A stretch of 64,000 nucleotides of DNA from Chroococcidiopsis thermalis PCC 7203 (GTDB lineage Bacteria > Cyanobacteriota > Cyanobacteriia > Cyanobacteriales > Chroococcidiopsidaceae): positions 5,258,336 to 5,322,335 of the forward strand of contig NC_019695.1 in the NCBI RefSeq assembly GCF_000317125.1, read 5' to 3'. The position numbers were made by a program, and so were the translations under genes. The notes below the pieces were generated by a model that was not told the origin of the DNA, did no database searches, and saw nothing but the letters and a program-made list of their open reading frames with translations. Below, piece after piece: positions 54,643 to 62,922 of this stretch. The stretch's first letter is position 1; every line of letters starts with the position of its first letter.

Positions 54643-54780
54643 AGGTAGTTGCTGGAATCAGTTTTGAGTCGGTCTTTACCTAATCTTTAATTTATTGTAA
54701 ATAAGTGTTACGAAAAATTCCTAAATCTTTCGATAGGTCTGGAGATTTTTGGTGAAAAATTTTTGGACAAGGGAGACAAT

Positions 54781-54926
54781 GTAGGGGCGGGTTCACCAGC
54801 AATCTCTGAGATCCAACCAAATATCCCTGCAAACCCGCCCTAACATGTTTACCGCATGAAAAAAGCCACCTGCAATTTGGTGGCTGAAAACTCATTTAGC
54901 GATGTAGAGGCGTTACATGTAACGTT
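54781..54926. repeat. Two palindromes between methyltransferase and glnA genes
   Basis: 54781-54843: GTAGGGGCGGGTTCAC... with AACCCGCCCTAAC at the other end, same family as 33359. 54903-54926: variant of the 30-bp palindrome family (TGTAGAGGCGTTACATGTAACG), immediately adjacent to the glnA stop codon, whose last bases complete the repeat. Confidence 0.88.
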
Positions 54927-56348
54927 CTAGCAATCGTAGTAGAGGGCAAATTCATAAGGATGGGGGCGTAACCGCATCGGGTTAACTTCGTTGTCAAGCT
55001 TGTAAGCAATCCAAGTTTGAAGGAAATCTTCCGTGAATACTCCAGTTGACGTTAAGAATTCATGGTCTTTTTCCAATGCTTCTAGAGCGTCTTCTAACGA
55101 GCCTGGAGTCGAAGGAATTTTGCTTAACTCTTCTGGCGACAAGTCGTAGATATCCACGTCTAAGGGTTCGCCAGGGTCGATCTGATTCTTAATTCCGTCT
55201 AGTCCAGCGCAAAGCATAGCAGCAAAGGCTAGATAAGGGTTAGCCGTTGCATCTGGACAACGAAACTCTAACCGCTTAGCTTTGGGATTGGGTCCAGATA
55301 GCGGAATGCGGATGGAAGCAGAGCGGTTACCTTGAGAATAGGCAAGGTTTACAGGCGCTTCAAACCCAGGGACTAAACGCTTGTAAGAGTTAGTCGTGGG
55401 ATTGGTTAAAGCTAAAAGTGCAGGAGCGTGCTTGAGGATACCACCAATGTAATGCAGCCCCATTTCGCTCAAGCCAGCATACTTATCACCTGCAAACAAA
55501 GGCTGCCCATCTTTCCAAATTGATTGATGGGTGTGCATCCCAGAGCCGTTGTCGTTGAACACTGGCTTAGGCATAAAGGTGATAGTTTTGCCATACTTTC
55601 TGGCAACATTTTTGATGACGTACTTATAAATCATCAAATTGTCAGCCGACCTAATCATGGTATCGAAGCGAATACCAAGTTCGCACTGTCCGCCTGAAGC
55701 AACTTCGTGGTGATGCTTTTCGATTGGCACGCCACACTTAGCCATCGTCAGCAACATCTCAGTCCGCATATCCTGAGATGTATCTGTTGGCGCAACTGGG
55801 AAATATCCCTCTTTGTAGCGGGGTTTGTAGCCCAGGTTGCCACCCTCTTCTTTTCTACCTGTATTCCAACGCCCTTCAATGGAATCTACGTGGTAGTATC
55901 CTTCGTGCTGATTTTGGTCGAAGCGGACATCATCAAAAATGAAAAATTCGGCTTCTGGACCAAAAAAGGCTGTGTCACCGATGCCTGTGGAGATTAGGTA
56001 GTCTAGGGCTTTTTGAGCAATAGAGCGAGGATCGCGGGCGTAAGGCTCTCCTGTACGAGGTTCAATAATGCTACAGATTAGGCTTAGAGTCGGTTCTGCC
56101 ATAAATGGATCGATCCAAGCGGTTTTTGGATCGGGAACCATTGCCATATCTGATTCATTAATGGCTTTCCAACCGCGAATACTAGAACCATCGAAGGCTA
56201 CGCCGTCGGTGAAGCTACTTTCTTCAATTTGGTTTTGGTATACCGTCAAATGCTGCCAAATTCCAGGCGTGTCAATGAATTTTAGATCGATGACTTGAAT
56301 GTTCTGATCTTGAATCATCTTCAAGACTTCTTGTGCGGTTTCGGGCAT
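54927..56348 (-). CDS. glnA: Glutamine synthetase type I
   Basis: 473-aa dodecameric GSI, the main ammonium-assimilating enzyme. Motifs: '[21 protein letters not shown]' near residues 49-69, '[13 protein letters not shown]' (Mg ligands), '[14 protein letters not shown]' , ATP site '[18 protein letters not shown]', '[22 protein letters not shown]' and the end '[13 protein letters not shown]'. The 'IYDLSPEEL' stretch is where GSI-beta enzymes carry the adenylylation Tyr, though cyanobacteria usually regulate GS by inhibitory proteins instead. Its promoter region carries an NtcA-type site (see 56450-56492). No gifA/gifB is nearby. The stop lies in a palindromic repeat. Confidence 0.98.
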   Translation of the reverse strand: MPETAQEVLKMIQDQNIQVIDLKFIDTPGIWQHLTVYQNQIEESSFTDGVAFDGSSIRGWKAINESDMAMVPDPKTAWIDPFMAEPTLSLICSIIEPRTGEPYARDPRSIAQKALDYLISTGIGDTAFFGPEAEFFIFDDVRFDQNQHEGYYHVDSIEGRWNTGRKEEGGNLGYKPRYKEGYFPVAPTDTSQDMRTEMLLTMAKCGVPIEKHHHEVASGGQCELGIRFDTMIRSADNLMIYKYVIKNVARKYGKTITFMPKPVFNDNGSGMHTHQSIWKDGQPLFAGDKYAGLSEMGLHYIGGILKHAPALLALTNPTTNSYKRLVPGFEAPVNLAYSQGNRSASIRIPLSGPNPKAKRLEFRCPDATANPYLAFAAMLCAGLDGIKNQIDPGEPLDVDIYDLSPEELSKIPSTPGSLEDALEALEKDHEFLTSTGVFTEDFLQTWIAYKLDNEVNPMRLRPHPYEFALYYDC

Positions 56349-56717
56349 GGTGACTCCTTAATCTGCCAATGACTGAATGGAACTATTGCACTCTCAGCTT
56401 GCTGCCACGATGTGGTTTGCTGGAAGCCAGATCTTGCCACATTTGAATCATCCTAGAAAGAGAGTGAAGGCAATTTTGTAGTTTAAATGACAAAACGTCT
56501 GCCTGGAGGCTTATATTAGTTATTCCTTAACAAGCTGTATTAATTGGGACGCATGGATGGTTTCTCATCGGGGTCAAATTTAGCTTAAAATCCTTAAAGA
56601 GCAATGGTTTGCTTGTAGGCTTTCAGGCTTGAGGTGGCACGGTCAGTTGTTAACAAGTGCAATTCCTTAGCTCAACAATATCAAACCACAGATAGGAAAA
56701 ATTCGGAGAGCAATCAA
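56349..56717. other. Divergent glnA-apcF intergenic region
   Basis: 369 bp holding the glnA promoter above and the apcF promoter, which I could not place. A GGAGAG site at 56705-56710 serves the apcF start. Confidence 0.7.
56450..56492 (-). promoter_or_regulatory. Candidate NtcA-activated promoter of glnA
   Basis: On the minus strand, GTC-N8-TAC (within TGTCATTTAAACTACA, 56492-56477) is followed after 22 nt by TAGGAT (56455-56450), a TAN3T -10 box. This is the class II NtcA pattern GTAN8TAC-N20-24-TAN3T with one mismatch. It would place transcription start near 56443, about 95 nt before the glnA ATG. NtcA control of glnA by nitrogen status is established in cyanobacteria; this site is a prediction. 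Confidence 0.65.
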
Positions 56718-57227
56718 ATGCGGGATGCAATAACAAGCTTAATTGGGACTTACGACGTGGCAGGACGGTACTTCGATCGCACTGCCTTAGAACGGCTCAA
56801 GTCCTACTTTGACACCGGAACGGCACGGGTTCAAGCAGCTGCAACAGTTAACTCAAATGCTGCATCAATTGTCAAGCAGGCTGGTTCGCAATTATTTGCC
56901 GAACAACCAGAATTGATTCGTCCTGGTGGTAATGCCTATACAACGCGGCGCTATGCTGCTTGTTTGAGAGATATGGATTATTACCTCCGTTATGCGACTT
57001 ACGCGCTGGTAGCTGGCAATATGGATGTGCTAGACGAGCGCGTGCTACAAGGCTTGCGGGAGACTTATAATTCTCTGGGCGTACCAATTGGTCCTACCGT
57101 GCGCGGTATCCAAATGATGAAGGATATTGTGAAGGCACAAGCAGTAGCAGCTGGCGTAGAAAATACAGCTTTTATCGATGAACCGTTCGATCACATGACT
57201 CGCGAATTGAGCGAACGGGATATTTAA
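56718..57227 (+). CDS. apcF: Allophycocyanin subunit ApcF (beta-18 type)
   Basis: 169-aa phycobiliprotein of the phycobilisome core. It replaces one beta subunit in the terminal-emitter trimer and passes energy to chlorophyll with ApcE. Seen: 'MRDAITSLIGTYDVAGRYFDRTALERLKSYFDTG' (the start chosen, with GGAGAG upstream; an upstream in-frame GTG at 56634 adds 28 unlikely residues), the chromophore-binding Cys82 in 'RRYAACLRDMDYYLRYATYALVAG', and Asn72 in 'GGNAYTTRR', the usually methylated Asn. The C-terminus 'AAGVENTAFIDEPFDHMTRELSERDI' fits ApcF rather than ApcB. It stands alone, as apcF often does. Confidence 0.9.
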   Translation: MRDAITSLIGTYDVAGRYFDRTALERLKSYFDTGTARVQAAATVNSNAASIVKQAGSQLFAEQPELIRPGGNAYTTRRYAACLRDMDYYLRYATYALVAGNMDVLDERVLQGLRETYNSLGVPIGPTVRGIQMMKDIVKAQAVAAGVENTAFIDEPFDHMTRELSERDI

Positions 57228-57318
57228 TTGGTAGTTGGTAGTTGGTGGTTGGTAATTGGTGGTTGGGCGATCGCGTTCTGTTTAAATTATGAAGGCGATC
57301 GCTTTTTTACTGGCTAAT

Positions 57319-58281
57319 TCAGATTTTGGCAAGAATTGTTTGAGCAGCTGCTTCATCGATAATTAACCCTGTAATTAGCTTGCCGCTTAAAGCAGCTAAA
57401 ATGGCTTCTACCTTTTTTACGCCACCTGCTACACCAATAACGAGCCGCTGCGCGGGTTGTTCGAGCGGTACGCTGGCGACACGGCTATTCGTTCCCTGTT
57501 GCAGCAAAACTCCGTGGCGATCGTACGCCCAGCCTGCAATCTCCCCCACTGCACCCAGTTCGACTAATTCAGCTACCTCGTCATCGTTAATAAAGCCATT
57601 TTGATGTAATGGGGCATTCCAATCAATCTGACCGATACCGACAAATGTTGCCTTGGCTTGCTCGGCAAGGGTTTTGACGGCGATGAACGATCGCTGCGTC
57701 TGCAACAGTTCCCGTTCTTCAACACTAGTCGCTACAACCGGAGTCGGTACGGGATACGCTTGCGAACCAACCCGCTCTGATAAATGCATCACGACTTCAT
57801 GATGACCTGCCCGCCCGTAATGAGACATATTACCAATAGTAGAAACAATTTTATGCTGCGGTCGCTCCATTGACGGGATCTGCTCCACCATCGATCGCAA
57901 TGTTCGCCCTGAAGTAAATGCCAATACTGTAGGCGTTTTTGCAATAAGATACGTTTCTAAACAGCTAGCAGCACGCACGCCAATACCGTTGAATGTGTCG
58001 CCACTTCCCGCGTCACTCGGTACGACTTCGCAAAGCGATAAATCGAATTTGTCGCGTAGCGCTTCAGCTAGAGCAATGCATTCACTCAAGGGATGATCGA
58101 GCCGAAATTTGATCAGCTTTTCACTCACTGCCAGCGCAATTAGGCGTTGTGCCGCTTGCCGAGACACGCTGAGCTTTGCTGCAATTTCTTCTTGCGTATT
58201 TCCGGCTATGTAATAGAGCCATGCAGCATGAGCTGCCAGATCTAACTTGCGATCGCGTCGCTCCGAACCAGTTTCTCCCAT
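57319..58281 (-). CDS. SorC/DeoR-type sugar-binding transcriptional regulator
   Basis: 320-aa regulator: an N-terminal helix-turn-helix ('GNTQEEIAAKLSVSRQAAQRLIALAVSEKLIKF', about residues 28-60) and a C-terminal sugar-binding domain of the SorC type ('TPTVLAFTSGRTLRSMVEQIP', 'VSTIGNMSHYGRAGHHEVVMHLSERVG', 'QRLVIGVAGGVKKVEAILAALSGKLITGLIIDEAAAQTIL'). It would sense a phosphorylated or free sugar/polyol and control the adjacent dehydrogenase and transporter genes. It shares its strand with the SDR gene, 260 bp apart, but a nonamer array separates them. Confidence 0.88.
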   Translation of the reverse strand: MGETGSERRDRKLDLAAHAAWLYYIAGNTQEEIAAKLSVSRQAAQRLIALAVSEKLIKFRLDHPLSECIALAEALRDKFDLSLCEVVPSDAGSGDTFNGIGVRAASCLETYLIAKTPTVLAFTSGRTLRSMVEQIPSMERPQHKIVSTIGNMSHYGRAGHHEVVMHLSERVGSQAYPVPTPVVATSVEERELLQTQRSFIAVKTLAEQAKATFVGIGQIDWNAPLHQNGFINDDEVAELVELGAVGEIAGWAYDRHGVLLQQGTNSRVASVPLEQPAQRLVIGVAGGVKKVEAILAALSGKLITGLIIDEAAAQTILAKI

Positions 58282-58433
58282 ATCCTACCTTCAGGATTTG
58301 TATATCTCTCAAAAGGAAGATTGAATCTTCGAGCATATGCTCAAAGCAAGGCATTTTGCTCAGTTCTTTACAAATTATTAAAAGTGGTAATGGGGAATTG
58401 GTAATTGGTAGTGGGTCATTGATAGTCACCTCC

Positions 58434-58541
58434 TTGTCCCCCTTGTCCCCCTTGTCCCCCTTGTCTCCCTTGTCCCCCTTGTCCCCCTTGTCCCCCTTGT
58501 CCCCCCTTGTCCCCCTTGTCTCCCTTGTCCCCCTTGTCCCC
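58434..58541. repeat. Nonamer array (TTGTCCCCC)n next to SDR stop
   Basis: About twelve units of TTGTCCCCC with a few C/T variants. The array ends at the last base before the SDR stop codon (58542). Confidence 0.95.
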
Positions 58542-59345
58542 CTACTGTCCACCCGTAATCTCCAAGTTAAACCCAGTAATATAGCTGGCTTCTTCACTCA
58601 TGAGAAACGCTACACCGTTAGCAACTTCTTCTAAGCTTCCCAAACGGCGCATTGGGACTGAATCGATCATCTGCTGCTCGACGACTTTGGGATTGGAATC
58701 AAAGTATTGAGATCCTACAGATGCCTGTAATTCTGTCTGTCGCGTCCACATCATGCCAGGACCGATTAACGCTGGAGAGAGTGCATTGACTCTAATACCA
58801 TAAGGAGCGAGATCCTTTGCTGCTGTCTGAGTCATGCCGACAACCGCAAACTTAGAAGCAGCGTAAGCCACCATGTTCGGTGGACCTACTACCCCCGCAT
58901 AACTTGCCGTATTGACAATTGCCCCGCCGCCAGATTCGCGCATATGTTGTGCGGCAGCCTTGAGAACGTGAAAAACACCGACAACATTGATGTCAATGAC
59001 TTTTTGAAAGTCATCTTCTGGGTACTCGTCAGTCTTGGCAAACAAACCTTGATAGCCTGCATTATTAAAAACATAGTCGATCCGTCCCAATTGCTCTACA
59101 GCCCCAGCAAAAGCTTTGGCGACATCTTCAGAGGTTGTGACATCACAGCCAAATGTGGCGACTGGAACGTTGTACTCTGCTAGTTCTCGCGCTACATCTA
59201 CCATTTTGGTTTCGTTTAAATCCCAGAGTGCCACACCTGCACCATTAGCAGCAAAACGATGTGCGGTCGCTTTGCCAATGTCTCCTGCACCGCCTGTAAT
59301 CAGGATGGTCTTACCCGCAAAGTCATAGGTGGCTCTTGCTGTCAT
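58542..59345 (-). CDS. SDR family oxidoreductase (polyol/sugar dehydrogenase-like)
   Basis: 267-aa short-chain dehydrogenase. NAD(P)-binding 'ILITGGAGDIGKATAHRFAANGAGVALWDLNE' (residues 14-45, Asp near 42 favouring NAD), 'FNNAGYQG', catalytic Ser in 'NTASYAGVVG', 'YAASK' Tyr-Lys and the C-terminal 'EEVANGVAFLMSEEASYITGFNLEITGGQ'. Placed with a SorC regulator and a polyol-type ABC transporter, it most likely oxidises a sugar alcohol such as sorbitol or mannitol, though the family is too broad to be sure. Transcribed away from the ABC operon; the 156-bp divergent spacer (59346-59501) is the likely control region. Confidence 0.9.
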   Translation of the reverse strand: MTARATYDFAGKTILITGGAGDIGKATAHRFAANGAGVALWDLNETKMVDVARELAEYNVPVATFGCDVTTSEDVAKAFAGAVEQLGRIDYVFNNAGYQGLFAKTDEYPEDDFQKVIDINVVGVFHVLKAAAQHMRESGGGAIVNTASYAGVVGPPNMVAYAASKFAVVGMTQTAAKDLAPYGIRVNALSPALIGPGMMWTRQTELQASVGSQYFDSNPKVVEQQMIDSVPMRRLGSLEEVANGVAFLMSEEASYITGFNLEITGGQ

Positions 59346-59501
59346 TGGTTCTACCTATTGTTGAAGAATTATTGCAAATACTCATTGACTTCTCATTTTT
59401 TAAATCGAGCCGAGTACGATCTCTATTATTGAGCTTTTGCCCAAGTCTAGAGCATAAAATCAAAATTTCATTTAATTTTTTAACATCAAAGGAGTTATGC
59501 G

Positions 59502-60851
59502 GTGCGTATCCCCCGCTTCGCTAAAGTACTGGTTGCATTCCTAGCTGGGTTGATGCTGGTGCAACTGCTACACGCTTGTTCGTCTTCATCAGCCGCCGAG
59601 AAAACTAGACTGACGATCGCCACCGTTAACAACGGCGACATGGTTGTCATGCAGGGGCTTTCTCGCCAGTTTGAACAAGAAAACCCCAATATCGAACTCA
59701 GGTGGGTGGTGCTGGAAGAAAACGTGTTGCGCCAACGCACGACTACGGATGTTGCCAGCCAGGGAGGACAATTTGATGTCTTGACAATCGGTTCTTATGA
59801 AACCCCAATATGGGCGAGACGAGGTTGGCTAACACCATTGAACAACCTACCTGCTAGCTATGACGTAAACGATCTGCTAAAACCCATCAGAGAAGGACTT
59901 TCCAACGACGGCACGCTCTACGCGCTGCCGTTCTATGGAGAAAGTTCAATGCTGTACTACCGCAAAGATTTGTTTGCCAAAGCAGGAATTAGCGTTCCCG
60001 AACAACCAACATACGCTCAGATCGCACAGTGGGCGAGTAAAGTTCACGATCCGGCAAACGGGGTATATGGCGTTTGTCTGCGAGGAAAACCTGGCTGGGG
60101 CGAAAACATGGCATTTCTGTCTACCTTGGTCAACACCTCCGGCGGGCGCTGGTTTGACATGAAGTGGCAACCTCAGCTCGATACTCCAGCCTGGAAAGAG
60201 GCAGTAGGATTTTACGTCCAACTGCTACAAAAATATGGACCCCCAGGAGCCAGTTCTAATGGATTCAACGAGAATCTCGCGTTGTTCTCGACGGGTAAAT
60301 GCGGCATGTGGGTAGATGCAACCGTTGCAGCGGGACTGTTATCTAATCCGAAAGAATCCCAAGTCGCCGATCGCGTTGGCTTTGCCCGTGCGCCAATTGA
60401 AGAGTATCCTAATGGATCGAACTGGCTATGGGCTTGGGCGTTAGCAATTCCTCAAACCTCAAAATCTCCCGCAGAGGCGCAAAAGTTCATCGCCTGGGCA
60501 ACATCCAAGGAATACATCCAATTGGTTGCGAACAAAAATGGCTGGGTTGCCGTTCCACCAGGGACGAGGACTTCCACCTACAACAATCCCAATTATCAAA
60601 AAGCCGCACCGTTTGCTCAGATTGTCTTGAACTCAATCCAATCTGCCGATATTACCCATCCCGCCGCCGAACCAACTCCTTATAAGGGAGTTCAATATGT
60701 AGACATTCCAGAATTTCAAGCGATCGGCGCTTCTGTCGGGCAGACCATCGCCGCCGCACTGACCAACAACATTTCGGTAGATCGAGCATTGCAACAATCG
60801 CAGAGTGCAACCGAACGGTTTATGAAACACACCGGATATATTGACCAGTGA
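59502..60851 (+). CDS. ABC transporter substrate-binding lipoprotein (polyol/sugar type)
   Basis: 449-aa solute-binding protein of family 1, close to the mannitol/sorbitol-binding SmoE group. Lipoprotein signal: 'RFAKVLVAFLAGLMLVQLLHAC' (lipobox 'LLHAC', about residue 26). 'FEQENPNIELRWVVLEENVLRQRTTTDVASQGGQFDVLTIGSYETPIWARRGWLTPL' (about 53-113) is typical, and 'ALPFYGESSMLYYRKDLFAKAGI' is the family's sugar-site helix. GTG at 59502 is chosen because GGAG lies 7 bp upstream; a nearby ATG (59497) is out of frame. First gene of the plus-strand operon. Confidence 0.9.
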   Translation: MRIPRFAKVLVAFLAGLMLVQLLHACSSSSAAEKTRLTIATVNNGDMVVMQGLSRQFEQENPNIELRWVVLEENVLRQRTTTDVASQGGQFDVLTIGSYETPIWARRGWLTPLNNLPASYDVNDLLKPIREGLSNDGTLYALPFYGESSMLYYRKDLFAKAGISVPEQPTYAQIAQWASKVHDPANGVYGVCLRGKPGWGENMAFLSTLVNTSGGRWFDMKWQPQLDTPAWKEAVGFYVQLLQKYGPPGASSNGFNENLALFSTGKCGMWVDATVAAGLLSNPKESQVADRVGFARAPIEEYPNGSNWLWAWALAIPQTSKSPAEAQKFIAWATSKEYIQLVANKNGWVAVPPGTRTSTYNNPNYQKAAPFAQIVLNSIQSADITHPAAEPTPYKGVQYVDIPEFQAIGASVGQTIAAALTNNISVDRALQQSQSATERFMKHTGYIDQ

Positions 60852-60853
60852 GT

Positions 60854-61040
60854 CGTAGGGACGGGTTTCCAAACCCGCCCCTACGACTCCCGACTCCTGT
60901 ACGGGCGGGTTTCCCAAATAGACTCTGATGCTAACTACAGATTTCGGGTGAACCCGCCCCTACAATTTTTGACTTTTGTACGGGCGGGTTTACCGATCGT
61001 ATTTGATTCTGACCAGTATTTCGGGTGAACCCGCCCCTAC
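60854..61040. repeat. Three consecutive GGGCGGGTTT-type palindromes
   Basis: 60854-60885, 60899-60963 and 60978-61040: each has a G-rich left arm (GTAGGGACGGGTTT or GTACGGGCGGGTTT) and a right arm AACCCGCCCCTAC. The spacer holds a GACTTTT heptamer run up to the permease start. Confidence 0.9.
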
Positions 61041-61077
61041 AATTTTTGACTTTTGACTTTTAACTTTTGACTTACTT

Positions 61078-61998
61078 ATGTCTTCCTCATTAGCTGTAAA
61101 GCCTCAACAGGCAACGCCACCACCTGCCAAACGTTCTAGGCGACAGACATCGACCTTATCTTTAGTTGCGCCTTCGGTCATTGTGCTGCTGCTGTGGATG
61201 ATTGTGCCTCTGGCGATGACCTTATGGTTTTCCTTTCAGCGATACAACCTGCTGAATCCAGATGCCCGCCGATTCATCGGAATTGAAAATTTCACCTTCA
61301 TCCTCACCGATCCGGCATTGTGGACGGCGATCGCCACCACTCTAATTTTAGTCGCCTCGGTGTTAGCAATTACGATCGCGCTAGGCACGTTACTCGCGGT
61401 CTTATTTGACCAAGACTTTCCGGGTCGCGGGATTGCGCGGGTACTGGCGATCTCGCCATTCTTCGTCATGCCTACAGTCAGCGCCTTGATCTGGAAAAAT
61501 ATGTTGATGCATCCAGTCAACGGACTGTTTGCTCAAATCACAAGAGGATTGGGCTTAGGGGCGATCGATTGGTTTGCCGATTTTCCCTTGCTGGCGATTA
61601 TCATCATTGTTTCCTGGGAGTGGCTGCCCTTTGCATTGCTAATTTTACTCACTGCCATTCAGTCTTTAGATCGCGAACAGTTAGAGGCGGCGCGGATGGA
61701 TGGGGCAAATGCGATCGCCTTATTTCGTTTCGTTATGCTACCGCATTTGAGTCGCGCTATTGCTGTAGTCGCTGCGATCGAGACGATTTTCTTCCTGACG
61801 ATCTTTGCCGAAATCTTCGTGACTACTGGTGGTGGACCCGGACTGGCAACTACTAACCTTGCCTATTATATTTTCCTCAAAGCCTTACTAGAATTTGATG
61901 TCGGTGGTGCTTCAGCGGGTGGATTAATTGCCGTCCTCCTTGCCAACATTGTCGCAATCTTTTTGATGCGTAGCGTTGCTCGTAATCTGGATACATAA
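61078..61998 (+). CDS. ABC sugar permease 1 (SmoF/MalF-like)
   Basis: 306-aa inner-membrane permease with six TM helices and a short charged cytoplasmic N-terminus. The EAA motif for the ATPase contact is 'EQLEAARMDGANAIALFRFVMLPHL' (about residues 200-224, with the conserved 'EAA...G.........P'). 'TTGGGPGLATTNLAYYIFLKAL' and the 'RNLDT' end are typical. Start ATG at 61078 follows a heptamer repeat. It works with the second permease 2 bp downstream and the ATPase at 62923. Confidence 0.93.
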   Translation: MSSSLAVKPQQATPPPAKRSRRQTSTLSLVAPSVIVLLLWMIVPLAMTLWFSFQRYNLLNPDARRFIGIENFTFILTDPALWTAIATTLILVASVLAITIALGTLLAVLFDQDFPGRGIARVLAISPFFVMPTVSALIWKNMLMHPVNGLFAQITRGLGLGAIDWFADFPLLAIIIIVSWEWLPFALLILLTAIQSLDREQLEAARMDGANAIALFRFVMLPHLSRAIAVVAAIETIFFLTIFAEIFVTTGGGPGLATTNLAYYIFLKALLEFDVGGASAGGLIAVLLANIVAIFLMRSVARNLDT

Positions 61999-62000
61999 TC

Positions 62001-62822
62001 ATGGCACGTAAAAATTCTCGCCTCTGGCTCTGGACAATTCTAGGATGGCTAGCTGCTGCCATCTTGTTTTTCCCGATCTTCTGGATGTTTATTACCAGCT
62101 TCAAAACTGAAGTAGCAGCAGTTTCAACTCCACCGCAATTGTTTTTCCAGCCTACATTGGAAAACTATGTTGCCATCCAAGATCGGGCAGATTATTTCAA
62201 CTATGCGTTTAACAGCATAGCCGTCTCACTCGGTTCGACAATACTCGCGCTACTGCTTGCCGTACCTGCTGCCTATGCAATGGCATTCTTCCCTACTAAG
62301 CGCACCAAAGGAACCTTACTGTGGATGCTATCTACCAAAATGCTGCCACCCGTAGGCGTATTAGTGCCGATCTACATTCTGTGTCGCAACTTGGGATTGC
62401 TAGATACCCGCATCGGTTTGATTATCATTTATACCCTGATTAACTTGCCGATCGTTGTCTGGATGATCTACAGCTTCTTCAAAGAAGTTCCCAAAGATAT
62501 TCTCGAAGCCGATCGCATGGATGGGGCAAACACGCGCCAAGAACTGCTCCATGTCTTGCTACCCCTAGCATTACCTGGAATTGCCTCCACCGCGCTGCTT
62601 TCAATTATTTTGTCATGGAACGAAGCCTTCTGGAGCTTAAACCTGACGACAGCAGATGCAGCCCCACTCACAGCATTTATTGCCTCATTTTCCAGCCCCC
62701 AAGGGCTATTCTGGGCAAAACTCTCCGCCGCATCAACACTGGCGATCGCCCCCATCCTGATCTTCGGTTGGCTCAGTCAACGGCAACTGGTACGGGGGTT
62801 GACGTTTGGAGCAGTGAAGTAA
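62001..62822 (+). CDS. ABC sugar permease 2 (SmoG/MalG-like)
   Basis: 273-aa permease with six TM helices. The N-terminal 'WTILGWLAAAILFFPIFWMFITSFKTE' and the EAA motif 'DILEADRMDGANTRQELLHVLLPLALPG' (about residues 165-193) are typical of MalG/SmoG. 'TFGAVK' ends the protein, as in mannitol/sorbitol permeases. Only 2 bp separate it from the first permease, so they are co-transcribed. A GAATTCG heptamer array and TACCAATTACCAA words fill the gap to the ATPase gene. Confidence 0.93.
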   Translation: MARKNSRLWLWTILGWLAAAILFFPIFWMFITSFKTEVAAVSTPPQLFFQPTLENYVAIQDRADYFNYAFNSIAVSLGSTILALLLAVPAAYAMAFFPTKRTKGTLLWMLSTKMLPPVGVLVPIYILCRNLGLLDTRIGLIIIYTLINLPIVVWMIYSFFKEVPKDILEADRMDGANTRQELLHVLLPLALPGIASTALLSIILSWNEAFWSLNLTTADAAPLTAFIASFSSPQGLFWAKLSAASTLAIAPILIFGWLSQRQLVRGLTFGAVK

Positions 62823-62855
<33 letters not shown>

Positions 62856-62922
62856 AATCGATCTCGTACCATGCAACTACCAATTACCAACTACCAATTA
62901 CCAATCACCAATTACCAAAATT

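Noticed and set aside
58434-58541. Possible CRISPR array because of regular repeats
   Set aside because: Units are 9 bp with no spacers; it is a simple tandem array. No cas genes occur in the window.
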